Assembly (NCBI RefSeq): GCF_000006565.2
Contig: NC_031479.1
Coordinates: 3,622,289-3,686,288, forward strand
Direction: 5' to 3'
DNA: 64,000 nt
Source: Toxoplasma gondii ME49
Lineage: Eukaryota > Apicomplexa > Conoidasida > Eucoccidiorida > Sarcocystidae
Part shown: one piece after another, positions 9,801 to 22,000 of the stretch
Position numbering within the stretch: position 1 is the first letter of the stretch
How the letters are laid out: the number at the start of each line of letters is the position of its first letter
Program-made: the position numbers and the translations under genes
Notes under the pieces: model-generated
Database searches by the model: none
The model's input: the letters and a program-made list of their open reading frames with translations, nothing else
Told to the model about the DNA's origin: nothing

Positions 9801-12719
9801 TACAGCTGCCATCCAGGATGGCGTGAGGAAGCAGGAGGAGCGACAGGCCGTCAATCGCGACTGCTGCGAGATGAGCGCCACGGCCAGGGGATTCGTTTCG
9901 ACCTTTTCTGGCTCTGTCACACTTCTTCGTACGCCGGAGCTTTTCCTCTGGCTTTGTGTCGCCCTCGGTTGCTGCGGCGTCTTCCTCCGCCTCTCGGACA
10001 ACAGCGGTCGCTCCATCGCCTCCTCGAGTGCCATTCACTTTCTCTTCTTTTCTTCTGCCGTCTCCCGCTTTCTGTGTTCCTTCGCGAGTCGCTGAGTGTT
10101 CTGGATCTCCGGCCCTACGAGACGGTCTTCTCCTCTTGTCCTCTCGTCGTTTCCTTCCTGCCGTTTCGGCATCCACAGCGTGGACCCTAGCTTGCTCAAC
10201 CTCCTTTAACGTTTCTCTCAGGGCAGTTGCTAAGTCGTCCAGCGAGAAGCAAGACGTCATGTGGAAGCGACGAAGAAGCGAAAGCGCGTCTCGATCCGCT
10301 TCTGCTGCATGCTCCGTCTTCGTCGCAGAAGACGCCGGAGGGGAAGTTGTACACGAAGTTGAGTGGCTCGCCTGAAAGCGGCAGACGGCAGAGAGACGAA
10401 CGGAGGCATGGAACTCTCGGACAACGGGAACCGGGTGTGTTGGCAGTTGGGGGGGCTCGGATGAGCGTCCTGGTTCTCCAGATTGACTCTGGACACCACG
10501 AGACTTAACGCACTTGACATGACCGCTATGGAACTCGAGCAGTGCTCAAGACAGCTAAAAGACGTAGATTTGCTACCGTAGGACCCTGAACGTATTCTCC
10601 ACATTGCGCATGTTCTACGCGTTGTGTTGCTCATTAAAACACGAATTCGCGTGGTCGACCAACCTTGTTGCGACGCCTGACGCTCTGAGTGGCAAGAGCC
10701 CGGAGTCGAGAGAGAGGAAAGAAACCTCGACAAGAAACAAAGAGAACCGAAGCATGTTTGCTTTCGCACAGAGCTTGCAGCAGACAGGAGACGAGGACCT
10801 GAGGCAGGAGAGAGGAAAACAGCAATGACACGCAAAGGTGGAGACATGCGGAAACGAGTCGGAGGAAGGTTAGGAAAGTGCATCAAAGACACCGCGGTGG
10901 TGGTGGTGGCCGCAAGGGAAACCGAAGCACTTTTGAAATTGAAAAACGTTCGTATGTCGCACAGAAATTGAGGAGTCGAATGTCCAGTGAATGTGGAATA
11001 GCGAGCGAGCATCTGACGCTTCCCTGGAAACTTCGCTCTTTAATTTGTAGGGAAAACGCCTGTAGCGCCGACACTGGTTCTGTCATATCAACGACGAAAT
11101 ACAAAAAACACTGAAACCCCAAATGAAGAAAACGACTTCCGCTTACCTCCGTGAGTGTCGCGCCACCTTCACCGCCGAACAACTCTGTGACCATGCCTTC
11201 TCTCCAGCCTCGTCCCCCAAGGAGGTGATCGAGATTCTGCGACCCTGATGTCCAGTGTGTCTTTCTGTCATGAGAGTGATTTCTCTGTCCCTCTCTCCAC
11301 ACGCGCCTTTGCTTTGCTGGTCGCAGGCCATCGCGAGGCTGCTGTGCGAATCGCTGTTCTTCCTCTCCTCTCGAATCCTGCTCCTTCTGTGGAGATGCGC
11401 CGCCGTCGCTCTTCGTTTGTGCTCGCGAATCCGGAGATCTCTCTCTCTTACGCGTTGCTTGTTGATTCCGCTCACTCTCGGACCCCACTGAGACAGAAGC
11501 GGAGGCAGGAGATGATGCGGAGAAAGACGCCGACGGAACAGTGGAACACGCGTCCCTTCGCTCTCGCGTCTCGTAACCTAGGATCTCCGCTGCTGTCGAA
11601 GTGACAAACGCCGGTAAAGCAGAAGACAAGAACGGAGAGAGAGCTGACGAGGCGAATACCGGGGGCGGGAACCTGGGTGGCAAAGCAAGCAGAGTCGCCG
11701 CACAAGCGGCGTGGATTTTGCCAGCATCCTGAGAGCACATTGGAAGCAGAAATGGAGGAGGAGAGTGTGAAAGAAAGGCAAAGTCGAACGGCGAGACAAG
11801 ACGGGAGGGCGAGTGGAAAGGGGAGCGGAGAAGGAAACTGCGAGAGATACAGTAGAAGAGAGACGCGGTATGGGAGTCCGCTCAGACTAAAACATAACAA
11901 CAGTGGAAATACATCTGTGGCGGCTGTTCCAGAGAAAGAGACGCGGGCGTCACGCTGCAGAAGAGGATGCAGAGATGTGGATTTCGGAGTGCAATGTGCG
12001 AGCATATCCGGAGACTCACATTCATCCGCTGATGACAGAGAAGTCTTCAACGTCTGAACTCGAAAGGAACAGAACAAAGGAAGAGTAATGCTATACCGCG
12101 GAGCAAGAGAAAAAGAGCAAGAAACTGGGAAACTTACCTCCACGCTCAAGCCAAGCCCTCGCAAGTCGGCGACAGCGATGTTCTCCACTGCAGGTCCCCA
12201 CACGGCAGCGCAACAAGCAGACAGGTTTGAGCAGATCAACTCCTGGAGCCAAAGCGAAAACGATACAAGAAATCTCGCGTCTCGAAAAGAATTGAAAAAC
12301 GAACTCGAGTGGCTCCACGTTCCTAACTGACGGGCAGGAGAGGCCGTATATATAACTATTCCAACCGACATATCCGTGTGTCCAGGCGTTCGCCCCTTTC
12401 GTCCCAGTGTTACGCTGAAGAAACGAAATGAAAAACGTCGGAAAGTATCCAAAGACACCACTGTGGAAAGGTGAGCTGCCACGAGGAATAGTGTACAGAA
12501 GTACATGCGTCGTTGCTGAGCAACGGCGAGGAGCGTCTTGAGGCACACACTTCTGGCCAGGAACCTGAAAAAAAAGGAAGCCTCAAAGCACTTACACGTT
12601 CGGAAGTCATGCTGAATCAGAAAATCCTGTAGCCGTTGCTCCAGACTAATCTCGACCGAGGCAAACGGTTGCGAGGCCGTGCTTCGCAACAAGAACTCTC
12701 CTCTGGTTTTTCCTGCCAT
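6817..12719 (-). CDS. Divergent RAD51-family (RecA-fold) paralog
   Basis: Ten exons on the minus strand: 12719-12596, 12564-12497, 12242-12138, 11728-11147, 10798-10664, 10371-9804, 8885-8691, 7821-7763, 7516-7388, 6891-6817. Phases agree throughout and the sum is 2,040 bases, about 679 residues. The RecA-like core is recognisable: TSGSQNLDHLLGG then VTELFGGEGG (ending near 288), the strand-helix VLFVSCRGFFPLSRLRALA, the Walker B strand AAVAIDGLSLLLL (507-519, D512), a VNRF strand like the TNQ strand, and GLGVVW like ALG..W of RAD51 proteins. The N-terminus may be a helix-hairpin-helix-like region. The Walker A position reads GEGGATLT (285-292), with leucine where the ATP-binding lysine should be. 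A charged insert of about 95 residues precedes Walker B. RAD51 paralogs act in homologous recombination, usually as heteromers; which paralog this is (XRCC3-, XRCC2- or RAD51D-like) I cannot tell. The second exon and the end of the 8885-8691 exon (GTAGAT donor) are the weakest parts. Confidence 0.78.
7221..7244. repeat. (AT)12 microsatellite
   Basis: An uninterrupted AT run inside the last intron of the RAD51-like gene. Confidence 0.9.
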
Positions 12720-15700
12720 AGTTGTCGTCCGTCGTGAGTTGAAGTTGTCGCTTTCGGTCTACGCTAGCGGTGTTCCGCATAGGTGACGGGTGTCTTTCTA
12801 GACAGTCATATCCGCAACAGGGGGTCTATCCGTCTGATAATCTTACACGGCCGCTCAATCTGTCCCGTTTCCGTTTCTCGGCTCAGAGAGGCGAGACGCG
12901 AACGACCTGGGTGAGCAATACGCCATACACTTGGCGTTGGGCGAAAGACACAACTGCAACGTAACCAGTCGAGACGACATTCCAACCTTCCTTTCCGCTC
13001 CGCTCTTAGAAGACTTCGCTCGAACGGGGAGGCACCACTGCAGCAGGGCCTCGTGTCCGAAGAGGTGGGGACAGTTGGCAACGGCCGCTTCACTGGGGTA
13101 CGCGAATGAGGGACATGAGGGACCGACAATGGTGTGGATTTTAGGCTTGCCTCGTCATTCGCATTCCTCATGAGAAAACGAAGGTACAGGAAGAGTGAGG
13201 AAGCAAGAAATAACTGTGTACATAGCTCACGGCCGGTGCATCGTGTCTACGTGGTCGGACGCCAGCTCCAAAAGGAAACCAACACTACGTAAGAGAGGAA
13301 GCTCTACACGGTAGAAGGAAAGGGAAATCCGGCAAATTATGCCGTGAAAATGGTCCACAGGTGTGCGTGGACTTGTTGGAAATGAGTGGGAAACTGTGAC
13401 ACCTGCAACGGCAGCATAAGCGCGGTGGGTGTCTTGTTGCTCTCAGGTATACATACACATCCAAACTCTCAAGGTTAGAGAAGACGGTCACGCCGTCCAA
13501 ACGAGGAACACGAAATTGTGGAGAAGTCCCAAGGTGAAAAACAAGACTGAAGGGAAAGAAGTCTGGGAAACAGCGTGTGTAAAGTGGTTGTTTGGTGGAA
13601 CAGATAAGCTGTCTTGTTGATTTTGCCAGTCAGTTGGGGGCCGCCTGGACCTGCCAGCTAGATTTGACCCAACTGAGGACGAAGCGCCCTCAAACAGTTC
13701 TTCAGAACGGCAAGTGACGGCATTCGTACATCGAGATGAATATAACGGTACAAACGAAGTAACTCTGGCTGTTTGTGACGGGAAGATGGTAGCAGAGAGC
13801 CGCTGGACTCTGTCCAGCAGTGTGTTTCTCCCGCTTTGCCTAAAAATCATATACAAGAGTCGCAGCGCGAGAAAGCGATTGCCGTCGCATGTGTAAAGTC
13901 GAGTTGCGTGTGCACACCTGTGCATTCGGAACAATGTTCATGCATACCGTAGTTCCCCCGAAAGAGTTTCTGCGTCACGTCCCACTTTCTCTCAGCTGTA
14001 TCAATAACTATTTTCGCGCATGCGTCACCAGTTGCTTCGGCGGTGACAGTGCATTCTTCCTGCGACAAGCGTTGCAGCAGAAGTAAACGTGCAGGGGAGG
14101 GGGGCGGGGCGGCACCGGGTGTCTCCCCGACGAAGCGGCGTCCCGCTGCTGTGATGTCACTGTAACCCGCTACAGAAATGTCGTTTCCATAGGGATTTGG
14201 CAATTCAGAATGGCTACAATCACAAGGTGACTATTGTAGCGGCCTACGGTGTCTCTTCCCTGCGGTATGAGGTGGAAGTGTTCCTCCCATCGGGCTGCTG
14301 GTGCCTATGCCGATGGGGGAGAACCGAAGTGGCGACAGATCCGTTGTTTTTTTCTTGCTCTAGCGTACAACAACCGTACTTTGGCATGCATTGCCCTGCG
14401 TATTCGATGGTATTTGAAGTGGAAGGGGTTTGCAGCTCCATACGGTTGGGTAAGTGCATAAAGGACTAAGGGAGAGAGCCGGAAGTCGTGAGGGGAATTG
14501 CAGACACCGACGACACGACCTGTCCGACGTAAGTCGAGCGATCTGTAAGAGATGCAAAAGAGCTGTTGAGTTATTGCTTCAAGATGTAGCCATTCTATGT
14601 GTCATAGCACGTATTTGTTTTTGTCATCTGCGACTGTTCCTCCCACGGACCAGAGTTCGTAGTGTCTTTTGTGGAGAAGGGTGTGTGTGTTCGTGGCAAC
14701 GAACTAGTCTCAAAGTTAGGGATTCCCTCTCTTCGTCTTGCCACAGCACCTGTGTACCATCCGCAGTTCGGATGGCACATGAAGTGGTCTGTGAGTATCG
14801 CAAGGAATCAAACACTGCAGCTCGCACGTACACGCGAGCGAGCCTTGGAGCAGGAGGTGAGACGTGGAGAACTCAGACTCCCCCATGAAAGGCTTACACT
14901 TATGGAAAAGCGCGATTCCCTCAAGGTTCGACCCGAGGGCTCCCATTGACAGGAGTGGAATACCAGGTGAACACGGCTATAGTTCCAGTTGTTTTCGTAA
15001 CCAGCGCGCGAAATACCGACGCCCGGCACACCACTTCCGGTTCTCCTACTGGAACGACGACAATTTCCTAGATACGCAAGTGTCACCACAGAGGGCCTTA
15101 CTTGATGTATCCTCTGTCTCCATTCTTGATAGTGTCTGGTAGGGCTCTGCTACCGCTCGATCGGCGTATGCTGTAAAGCGTGTTGACCAATTCAAATACT
15201 AGGGCAGTGCCCGGGGCGCTTCTGAGACATGGTGGATTCAACGGCTTTCCAGAAGTGATGCCAGCGTTTTTTTAACCCAGGGTCAAGTCTTCTCATCTTG
15301 AGAACGCACAAGACACCCGGACAGCATCTTAAGAAAACACTGGAGAGCTCAAATACGTCTCGGAACCGGCCACACTGAGGAGAGCGGGGACCGACAGAAC
15401 ATGTCAGAGGGTTCGAGCGCAACACTGCCACAGGGGTGTATACACACTGCGTAAATACTGCGTATTTCAGCATTCCCACAAAGAAAGGTGTTGAGCCATA
15501 AGTATGCGTATACACACACTTGGAAGAAAAAATCTGATATCCGGAGCTACACATCACGCGAAGGACTGTAGGCGTGTTGAAAGCTCCGCATCTCCCCTGA
15601 AAACGCACCGGGGAGTTAACAAGGGCCTTCAGAACAGAGACGACACCTCAGCCGCACCTGCGCCGCTGGGGAGGCTCAAGGATCTTTCACCGCAATTGTT

Positions 15701-16092
15701 TGCTGGCGTTTCGTAGCAAGAGCGAATGAGTTTCTTCGCTTTCTTCTCTCCGTAACGCAAGCGGAGAGCGACGCCCCTGGGTAGCGTGCTGCGTAGGAGA
15801 GGTTCCGCCGAGCACAGATACTGTTTCAAAGGGTGCAGCAGCATTAAAGAAGGGGAATCGTTCAAAAGAAAACTGTTGTTTAGCTGCATCGAGTGAAAAG
15901 GCATCTTCATTTTCGTCAGACGGTTTTGTCGCTTTCGTATGGCCTAGAGCTGTCCTGAAATGCATTGCCGGGGGAACAAAAACTCTCTTCAAAGATTCTC
16001 TGCTCACAGAGGGGATGCGAGGCCCCGTGCTCGGCGTACGCCAAAGTGCCTCTCTTTTTCTCGATGTCGATATTGAGGACGACGAGCTTTCT
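12720..16092. other. Intergenic region upstream of the RAD51-like gene
   Basis: About 3.4 kb between the start of the RAD51-like gene and the stop of the zinc knuckle/RRM gene, both on the minus strand. It should hold the promoter of the former and the 3' untranslated region of the latter. Open frames are short on both strands, with no acceptor-exon-donor combination I would trust. I see no repeats or RNA gene. Confidence 0.5.
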
Positions 16093-19000
16093 CTAGTGGA
16101 CGAGAAAAGGAGTCGCTGCTGGGTTTAGCGGTGTGCTGCTGATGTCTTCCGGTTTCTTCGGTGTGCTGCCTAAGCCCGAAGTACTTGGGGGGCTCGACTG
16201 GCCTCCGCTGGTCGCTAGTGTAAGCAGTAACTGGTGGACTGCTTCTTGGGGGAGATCGCGAGTTGTTTGGTAGAGTTGCTGCACATAGTCGAAAATGCGA
16301 GGGGCGCAAAGAGGAAAATCAGTACATGAGGTGCGATCTGGCGAATCCGCAATGAAGCACTGAACAGACACTGTAGGGGCGACGGGCTCTCCTGTGCATA
16401 CATCCATGTATGTGTATAGTGTATATCTATATATCATCGTGTACGCGTTATAGCTGCATACGCTTCCACACAAAAACCGATGTGGATCCACGAACACACA
16501 CAGGCAGACATGGAGGCATTAGGCAAACGTATGCAGACACACTTACATACATGCATACTTGCAAGCGTTGTTCATGCAATACATAAATGCTTAGATCTCT
16601 CCACAACGGCTCCGATGCTATTTCCTTTCAAGAGTTTCAGTGTGTCCCCCTCACTTGTGCAATTTCTTCGACATCAGTAGTTTCCTCCACAGCCTTGTGC
16701 ATGAGAGTCGCCGCGACATCGAGAAGCTGCTGCGTTGCTTCGCCACTCGCCACCATAGCAGAGTTGGAGCTTCTCTGAGATCCTGGAACTCCAGCGGAAG
16801 TTGTGTCTGTTGCCTCTGCTCCAACGGAGAGCTGAGATGCCTTTTGAGCACTGCGACTGGTTGTGACTGGCGGTGTCACCGTTTTGCTGGCGGCCCCCAG
16901 GGAACCGACAGCCTTTGTCGTTCCTGTCAGAAGCCCTTTACTGTTAGAGCTCATAGAGAGAAATGCACTCAAGTCATGCTGATGAGACGTGTACAGCTCA
17001 TCAGTTTCTTCTCTTGTTTCGAGCAGGCCCCCGTTCCTGTGTGCGCCAGCGTGCGGGTACGGCAAAGACGCATCCGAGTCCTCTGGGTAGTTGGGTTGAA
17101 CTCCGAGGCTGTGATGATGGAAAGTACCTGTTTGAAACTGCATGCGGTTGCTGGGATTTTTGGTCGCCATCATGGCCGCTTCTTGAGAGCACATGGTCGT
17201 ACTCTCTGTTGAAAGGAGAGAAGGGAAGAAGCCGGAGCAGCCTCCCCCATTCTTTTGCTGTTTTTGCTGCTGCACCTCAAAGAGGAAATTCGCTTTTCCC
17301 ATGCCATTTTCCTCTAGGCTAGCAGAGGCAAAGTGCTGGTCTTCCTCTTCTGGATCCATCGAGAGAACTGTTTCTTGAGCGCTTCCAGAAGTTGCGGCAA
17401 TGCCTGTCGGGATTCGGCCCCAGGAAGCCGGATGCTGCAGGCTCGCACAAGTGGAGTTCACCACATTCTGCGCGGAAAAGTTCGACATTTTTCGGCCGTT
17501 TGTGCAGAGCATTTTCATTGCATTGCTCTCCGCGTTACTGCGAGAAAACGGTGTCATCTGTATCCCGTTCTTTCCTCCTCCGTTCTTCAGCACTGTGCCG
17601 GCGCTTCCAGATCCGTCTATACTCGCGTAGCCTTGCAAGGCTTTCAGGGCGACAGCACGAGAGGACAAAGTCTTCGAGTGATTGTAGACGTTATCGGCAG
17701 CTAGGTTAAGACCAGAAGATGGCGAGGGGATCCCGTCTTGGGAAAAGGTCATGTTCTGTTTAGAAAAAAGGGAACACGCGTTCAGCAGCAAAGAGGAGGT
17801 TTCTTGTGTCCTACTCATTATTGGAGGCCGTCAATGCATGTAGTGCCGTAGAAACACCCGTGGCTTCTCCACCTTGAAGGAAGAAGTTGTCACGTTTTGG
17901 AAAATGTCACAGATATCCATCAAAGAAAACTTGCTTTCCGACTACTCAACACCAGGATAGCTCATGTATACGTTCACTGTACTGATATGCAAATGAAAAT
18001 TCGTGGCCACATGCGCACTCTTGGTCTCAGAGTCTGTTCTGTTTCAATCAATGCATATGTGGGCACTCTTCTTCGGAATTTCTCAACTTCGACTGTGTAT
18101 GCTCCACAAGTCGTAGAAACAACGATATTCTTTCCGATCTCCGAGAGTGCAGTACCTAGGTTATTCTGAATATGCCTCTCAAAAAACCTTTTTCTCAGTG
18201 TTGCAGGTCACGTTTCTTCTTCTTAATCTTCGGCGGTATCAGGGCGAATTTCACTTCTGCTTTTATATTTCCGGAACCCCTTTTCCCCTACAACGTGTAG
18301 TGCCATCGACAATGTCCCTTCTCCTGGGCGCGTCTTGCCTCTCAACTACAGTGTCTATCATGCCGCATAACCTTATTACTTTGTCCTCACTTCTTTTACC
18401 ATCCTCACCTCATTTGGTCCTTGTTCTTCGCCTTGCGTGTTTGCCAGGTGCTGGCCACTTCTGGTCTCTGAGCAAACACCCTGCGTAACCCCACTGTTTT
18501 GCTTTTGTTTCTTCCACTGAAGACACAATTGCTGATCCAGAGCTCCAGATACCTGCGTTTGATGTCTCTGTTGGCTCCCACTCCCAACCTGGTGTTTCTG
18601 CAACTCTTCAAGTTGCTGCAACTGGAGCTGCACCTGCCTGCGAGCGTACGTTCCTCCTCTTGTTCCCGTCCCCTCCACGCCGTCTCCTCCTCCGTGAAAA
18701 AGACTGACAGGATTGGCACCTGCAGCCGCTGCGGCTGCTCGCATGAGGGTCTCCGTCAAGAGAGCCGGTTGTTGCAGAGAGTTTTGGCTTTTTTCAACGT
18801 TGGACTTCCTGCGATGCTGGCTTTTCTCCTGCTCATGTTGAAGCAACTGCAAAAGTAACTCCTTTTCACCAGCGAGAGATGAATGTGCGTCGGGATGGGC
18901 GTCCTGAATGGACGAAGACGGTTGAGCGTGACTCTCAAACGTGCATGAACCGGTTTTCGTTGAGGTGGAGTGGCCACTTTGGATGCCTGCTCGTGTCACG

Positions 19001-22000
19001 TCATTGGACCCGCATGATGAAGGACCCAACAGAGAGTTTGCCACATACTGAGCTGCCGCAGACACCAGTGCGGAATTCTGGGTAGAACTGGGGGGATTGT
19101 AAAGAGCGTTTTTAGCGGGTGCCAGTCTTTGCAGAACGGTAGACGAAAAAGCCGAAGCGCTGCCTCCCTCTGCAGATGCTTGGCAGTTCGCTGCCGCCGC
19201 CGCCGCTGCAGAGAACAGCGCCGCCACCGTGGTGGACTGCGGGGAGGGGGCATCGAGCGGAACAGACACGATTCCAGATAACTGCTGAAGTTCGTGAAAT
19301 TTCTGCGAGGCTGAGCACTGAGCGAGACGCATCGGAGGCGTTGTCCGACTTGCGCCTCCGGAGACGCTTGGAGATTGCTGCTGGGCCGTCACCAGACCCA
19401 TGTGGAGATCCTACACGCAACGAATAAGGCAAAGAAACAAGATGCCTGCATCAGAGTCAGTGAGTAACAGACTCAAAAGGGATGTCTACTGAGGAGCCGA
19501 GTGGTTCTAAAAAAGCCAGAAAGAGAAGGCTAACTCAAGAAAAATTGTGGAGCCACGATTCGTCAACAGGAGCAAGGTATCCGTAAACGGGACCACACGC
19601 CCAAATACACACGCCCCGGTGATCGAACATCTGCAAACGTTGCTGTACCACCTCAGAACGTCGTTGATTTCTCTGCGATAGCCAGATTCCCTTCTGACTT
19701 TTTTGAAAGTGCCTTTTACGTGTGTAACGAACTACCAAAAACACTTGTTTGCACAAGTTCCCCGTCTCCAAGAATAACCACCAAACCTGCCCGCGTAGGT
19801 GATACAGTCTGCCCACTCGAACGAAGAAGACCTCATATCTGCTGCATACAGTATACAGGTACACTTACCTGTAGATATTCACACTGTGTAGCATGAGTAG
19901 AGGAACAACAGCTTGTGGAATGCACAAATCCATGTTCTTATTCTTACTCGGGCACAGGGGATAAACGTGTCTGGCTATGTGAATCATATCCCTTACAAGA
20001 AACCAGTGCGTGTCGCCATACCTCTTTCAGCTTTGCTGCGACCTGGGCGCATATTTCTGAAACAGAAGGGGATGCAGGAGGCCCAAGGAAAATTAAAAGA
20101 GAGTTGAGTGAGGGCGAAAAGGTTGGAGAGGCTCCAGCTCCGAATGCGCCCGTGGGGGACGACGCAGCAGATAGGGGCGTTACGGCTGACGTTCCGCTCT
20201 GGTTTCCGTTGTTGTAAGCTGTGTTTGGCGAGAATGCGGAAGCAATGGGGGTCGTGCCGGTGTTCGTTCCACCAGGAAGTGCGCAGGGGACAGTCGCCGA
20301 ACCGTGGGGCATCGCATTATTGAAGACACCCGTTTTCTTGAACTGTACCTTCAAAGTCACTCCTCGAATCTGGCGAAACACACACTCACATCACAGATAC
20401 AGTGTGTGCATAAAATGATCTGCCTGCTTGATCATATGTACAATCCCATACTCATTTGACAACAAAGACATGATCAGAGGCAAATATCATGTACAAACGC
20501 ATTCGTACATGTAAGCCTACATGTGTCATTGACACAGATCTCCCCTGTAAGGTCCATGAGTTTGCAATCAACTGTCCTTCGGGCCTCTCCGTTTTTGTAC
20601 AGTCTCATGAGATGGAACAAGGGCTAGCACCTATTGTTAGACTTGTACACACACGATATCACTCCAAGCTGCACGCGTGTAGAGTGGTGTTTTGAAAAAT
20701 TCGAACCTGAAGTTGACGGCGCTTGTCGACCAGTTCGAACGCAGCTTCTAGGGTGCTCAGTTGCACAAATGCGTGCTTCTCATGGAGATCCACCTAGGAA
20801 AAAGAGTATAGGGAGACACACTCGCGATGCAACAATGACTTCCGCCACAGCCCAGGCTGGCAAATGTTGCTTGGCTGTTTCGGTTTCTCTACGTTTTTCT
20901 CACACGCAGCTATGCATGGAGATGAACACGGTATGTGTTTGCTGCGTAGACGCATGTATCATGAGGAGACTTGATGAATACAACTACCCATATGCATTTT
21001 GTGTCGTTCGGCTCCACAGCATCGTCACTCCCCAAGAAAGTTGCAACGTTGGTTTTGCTCGGACTGCGAGTGGTTCGTGTAGTTTTCAGGCGCCGGACCT
21101 GCATGATTCTACCCTTGGTCAAGAGAGCATCAACGGCTGCTGCAAGAGTCTCCTGGGTCGTGTTGGGCGGCAAATTCGACACGTAAACACTTCTCCCGAA
21201 AGCGCTGTTTGGGCGAGTGAGCGCCGCTTGTCCAAGAGGCGACGCTGGGGTACCCATCGATAGTAATGACGCCGGCTGCAGGTCTCGAAGTGGTAACGAT
21301 ATGCCTAAAAGGGCTTCTAGAGGTCCCCGAAAGCGCTGCATACAGAAACACGTTCCTAGAATTTGCATATGGAGTAACATACGGACTAGAACGTCTTAGC
21401 ACACTGTGGAACGTGAATCTTAAGGACTACGGAGTGACTGATGGGGATCATTAACTGAGCATCGAATTTCAACCTCTGTCTCTCCATAGGTATCTTGGTA
21501 TGGAGACCTTTCGATCTAGCACTCTGCGCCACTTTGCGTTCCATCCTAACACATTCAGTACGGTATTCAATACTTTCAAAATACAGCTAACCTTAATGCA
21601 GACCGTGACGGAAATGCCGACGTGCAACTGCTGACAAAAGCGGCAGCGGAGTGGACACTCTTCACCCCTACACGCAAACAGCAATTCCACAGGAGCTCTC
21701 GACACGAGAATTTCGGATACGATCGACGACAGGGTTTTAAGTGGCAATACACTGGACGAGGCAACAAACAGGAAAGCTGTACGCCTTGTGTTTTTATATA
21801 ACAAGGCAGCTGCGAAGTGGAAGAGGCAAGCACGCAGACCCGCTTCTGCTGTGGGCTGCATGTGTCCATAACCCTCTGCATGGGAACTTTTATTCTGTGG
21901 ATCGACAGATATGTATGTACCCGTATATACATCCGCCACTAGTTTTTCCTCTTCAGTGGACGGTCACTCTCGTTTGTCACCTGTGCGAGGATCGGTGGCA

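Noticed and set aside
14911..14950. tRNA-like TTCGA sequence
   Set aside because: The flanking five bases do not pair as a T-stem and no anticodon or acceptor stem is visible.
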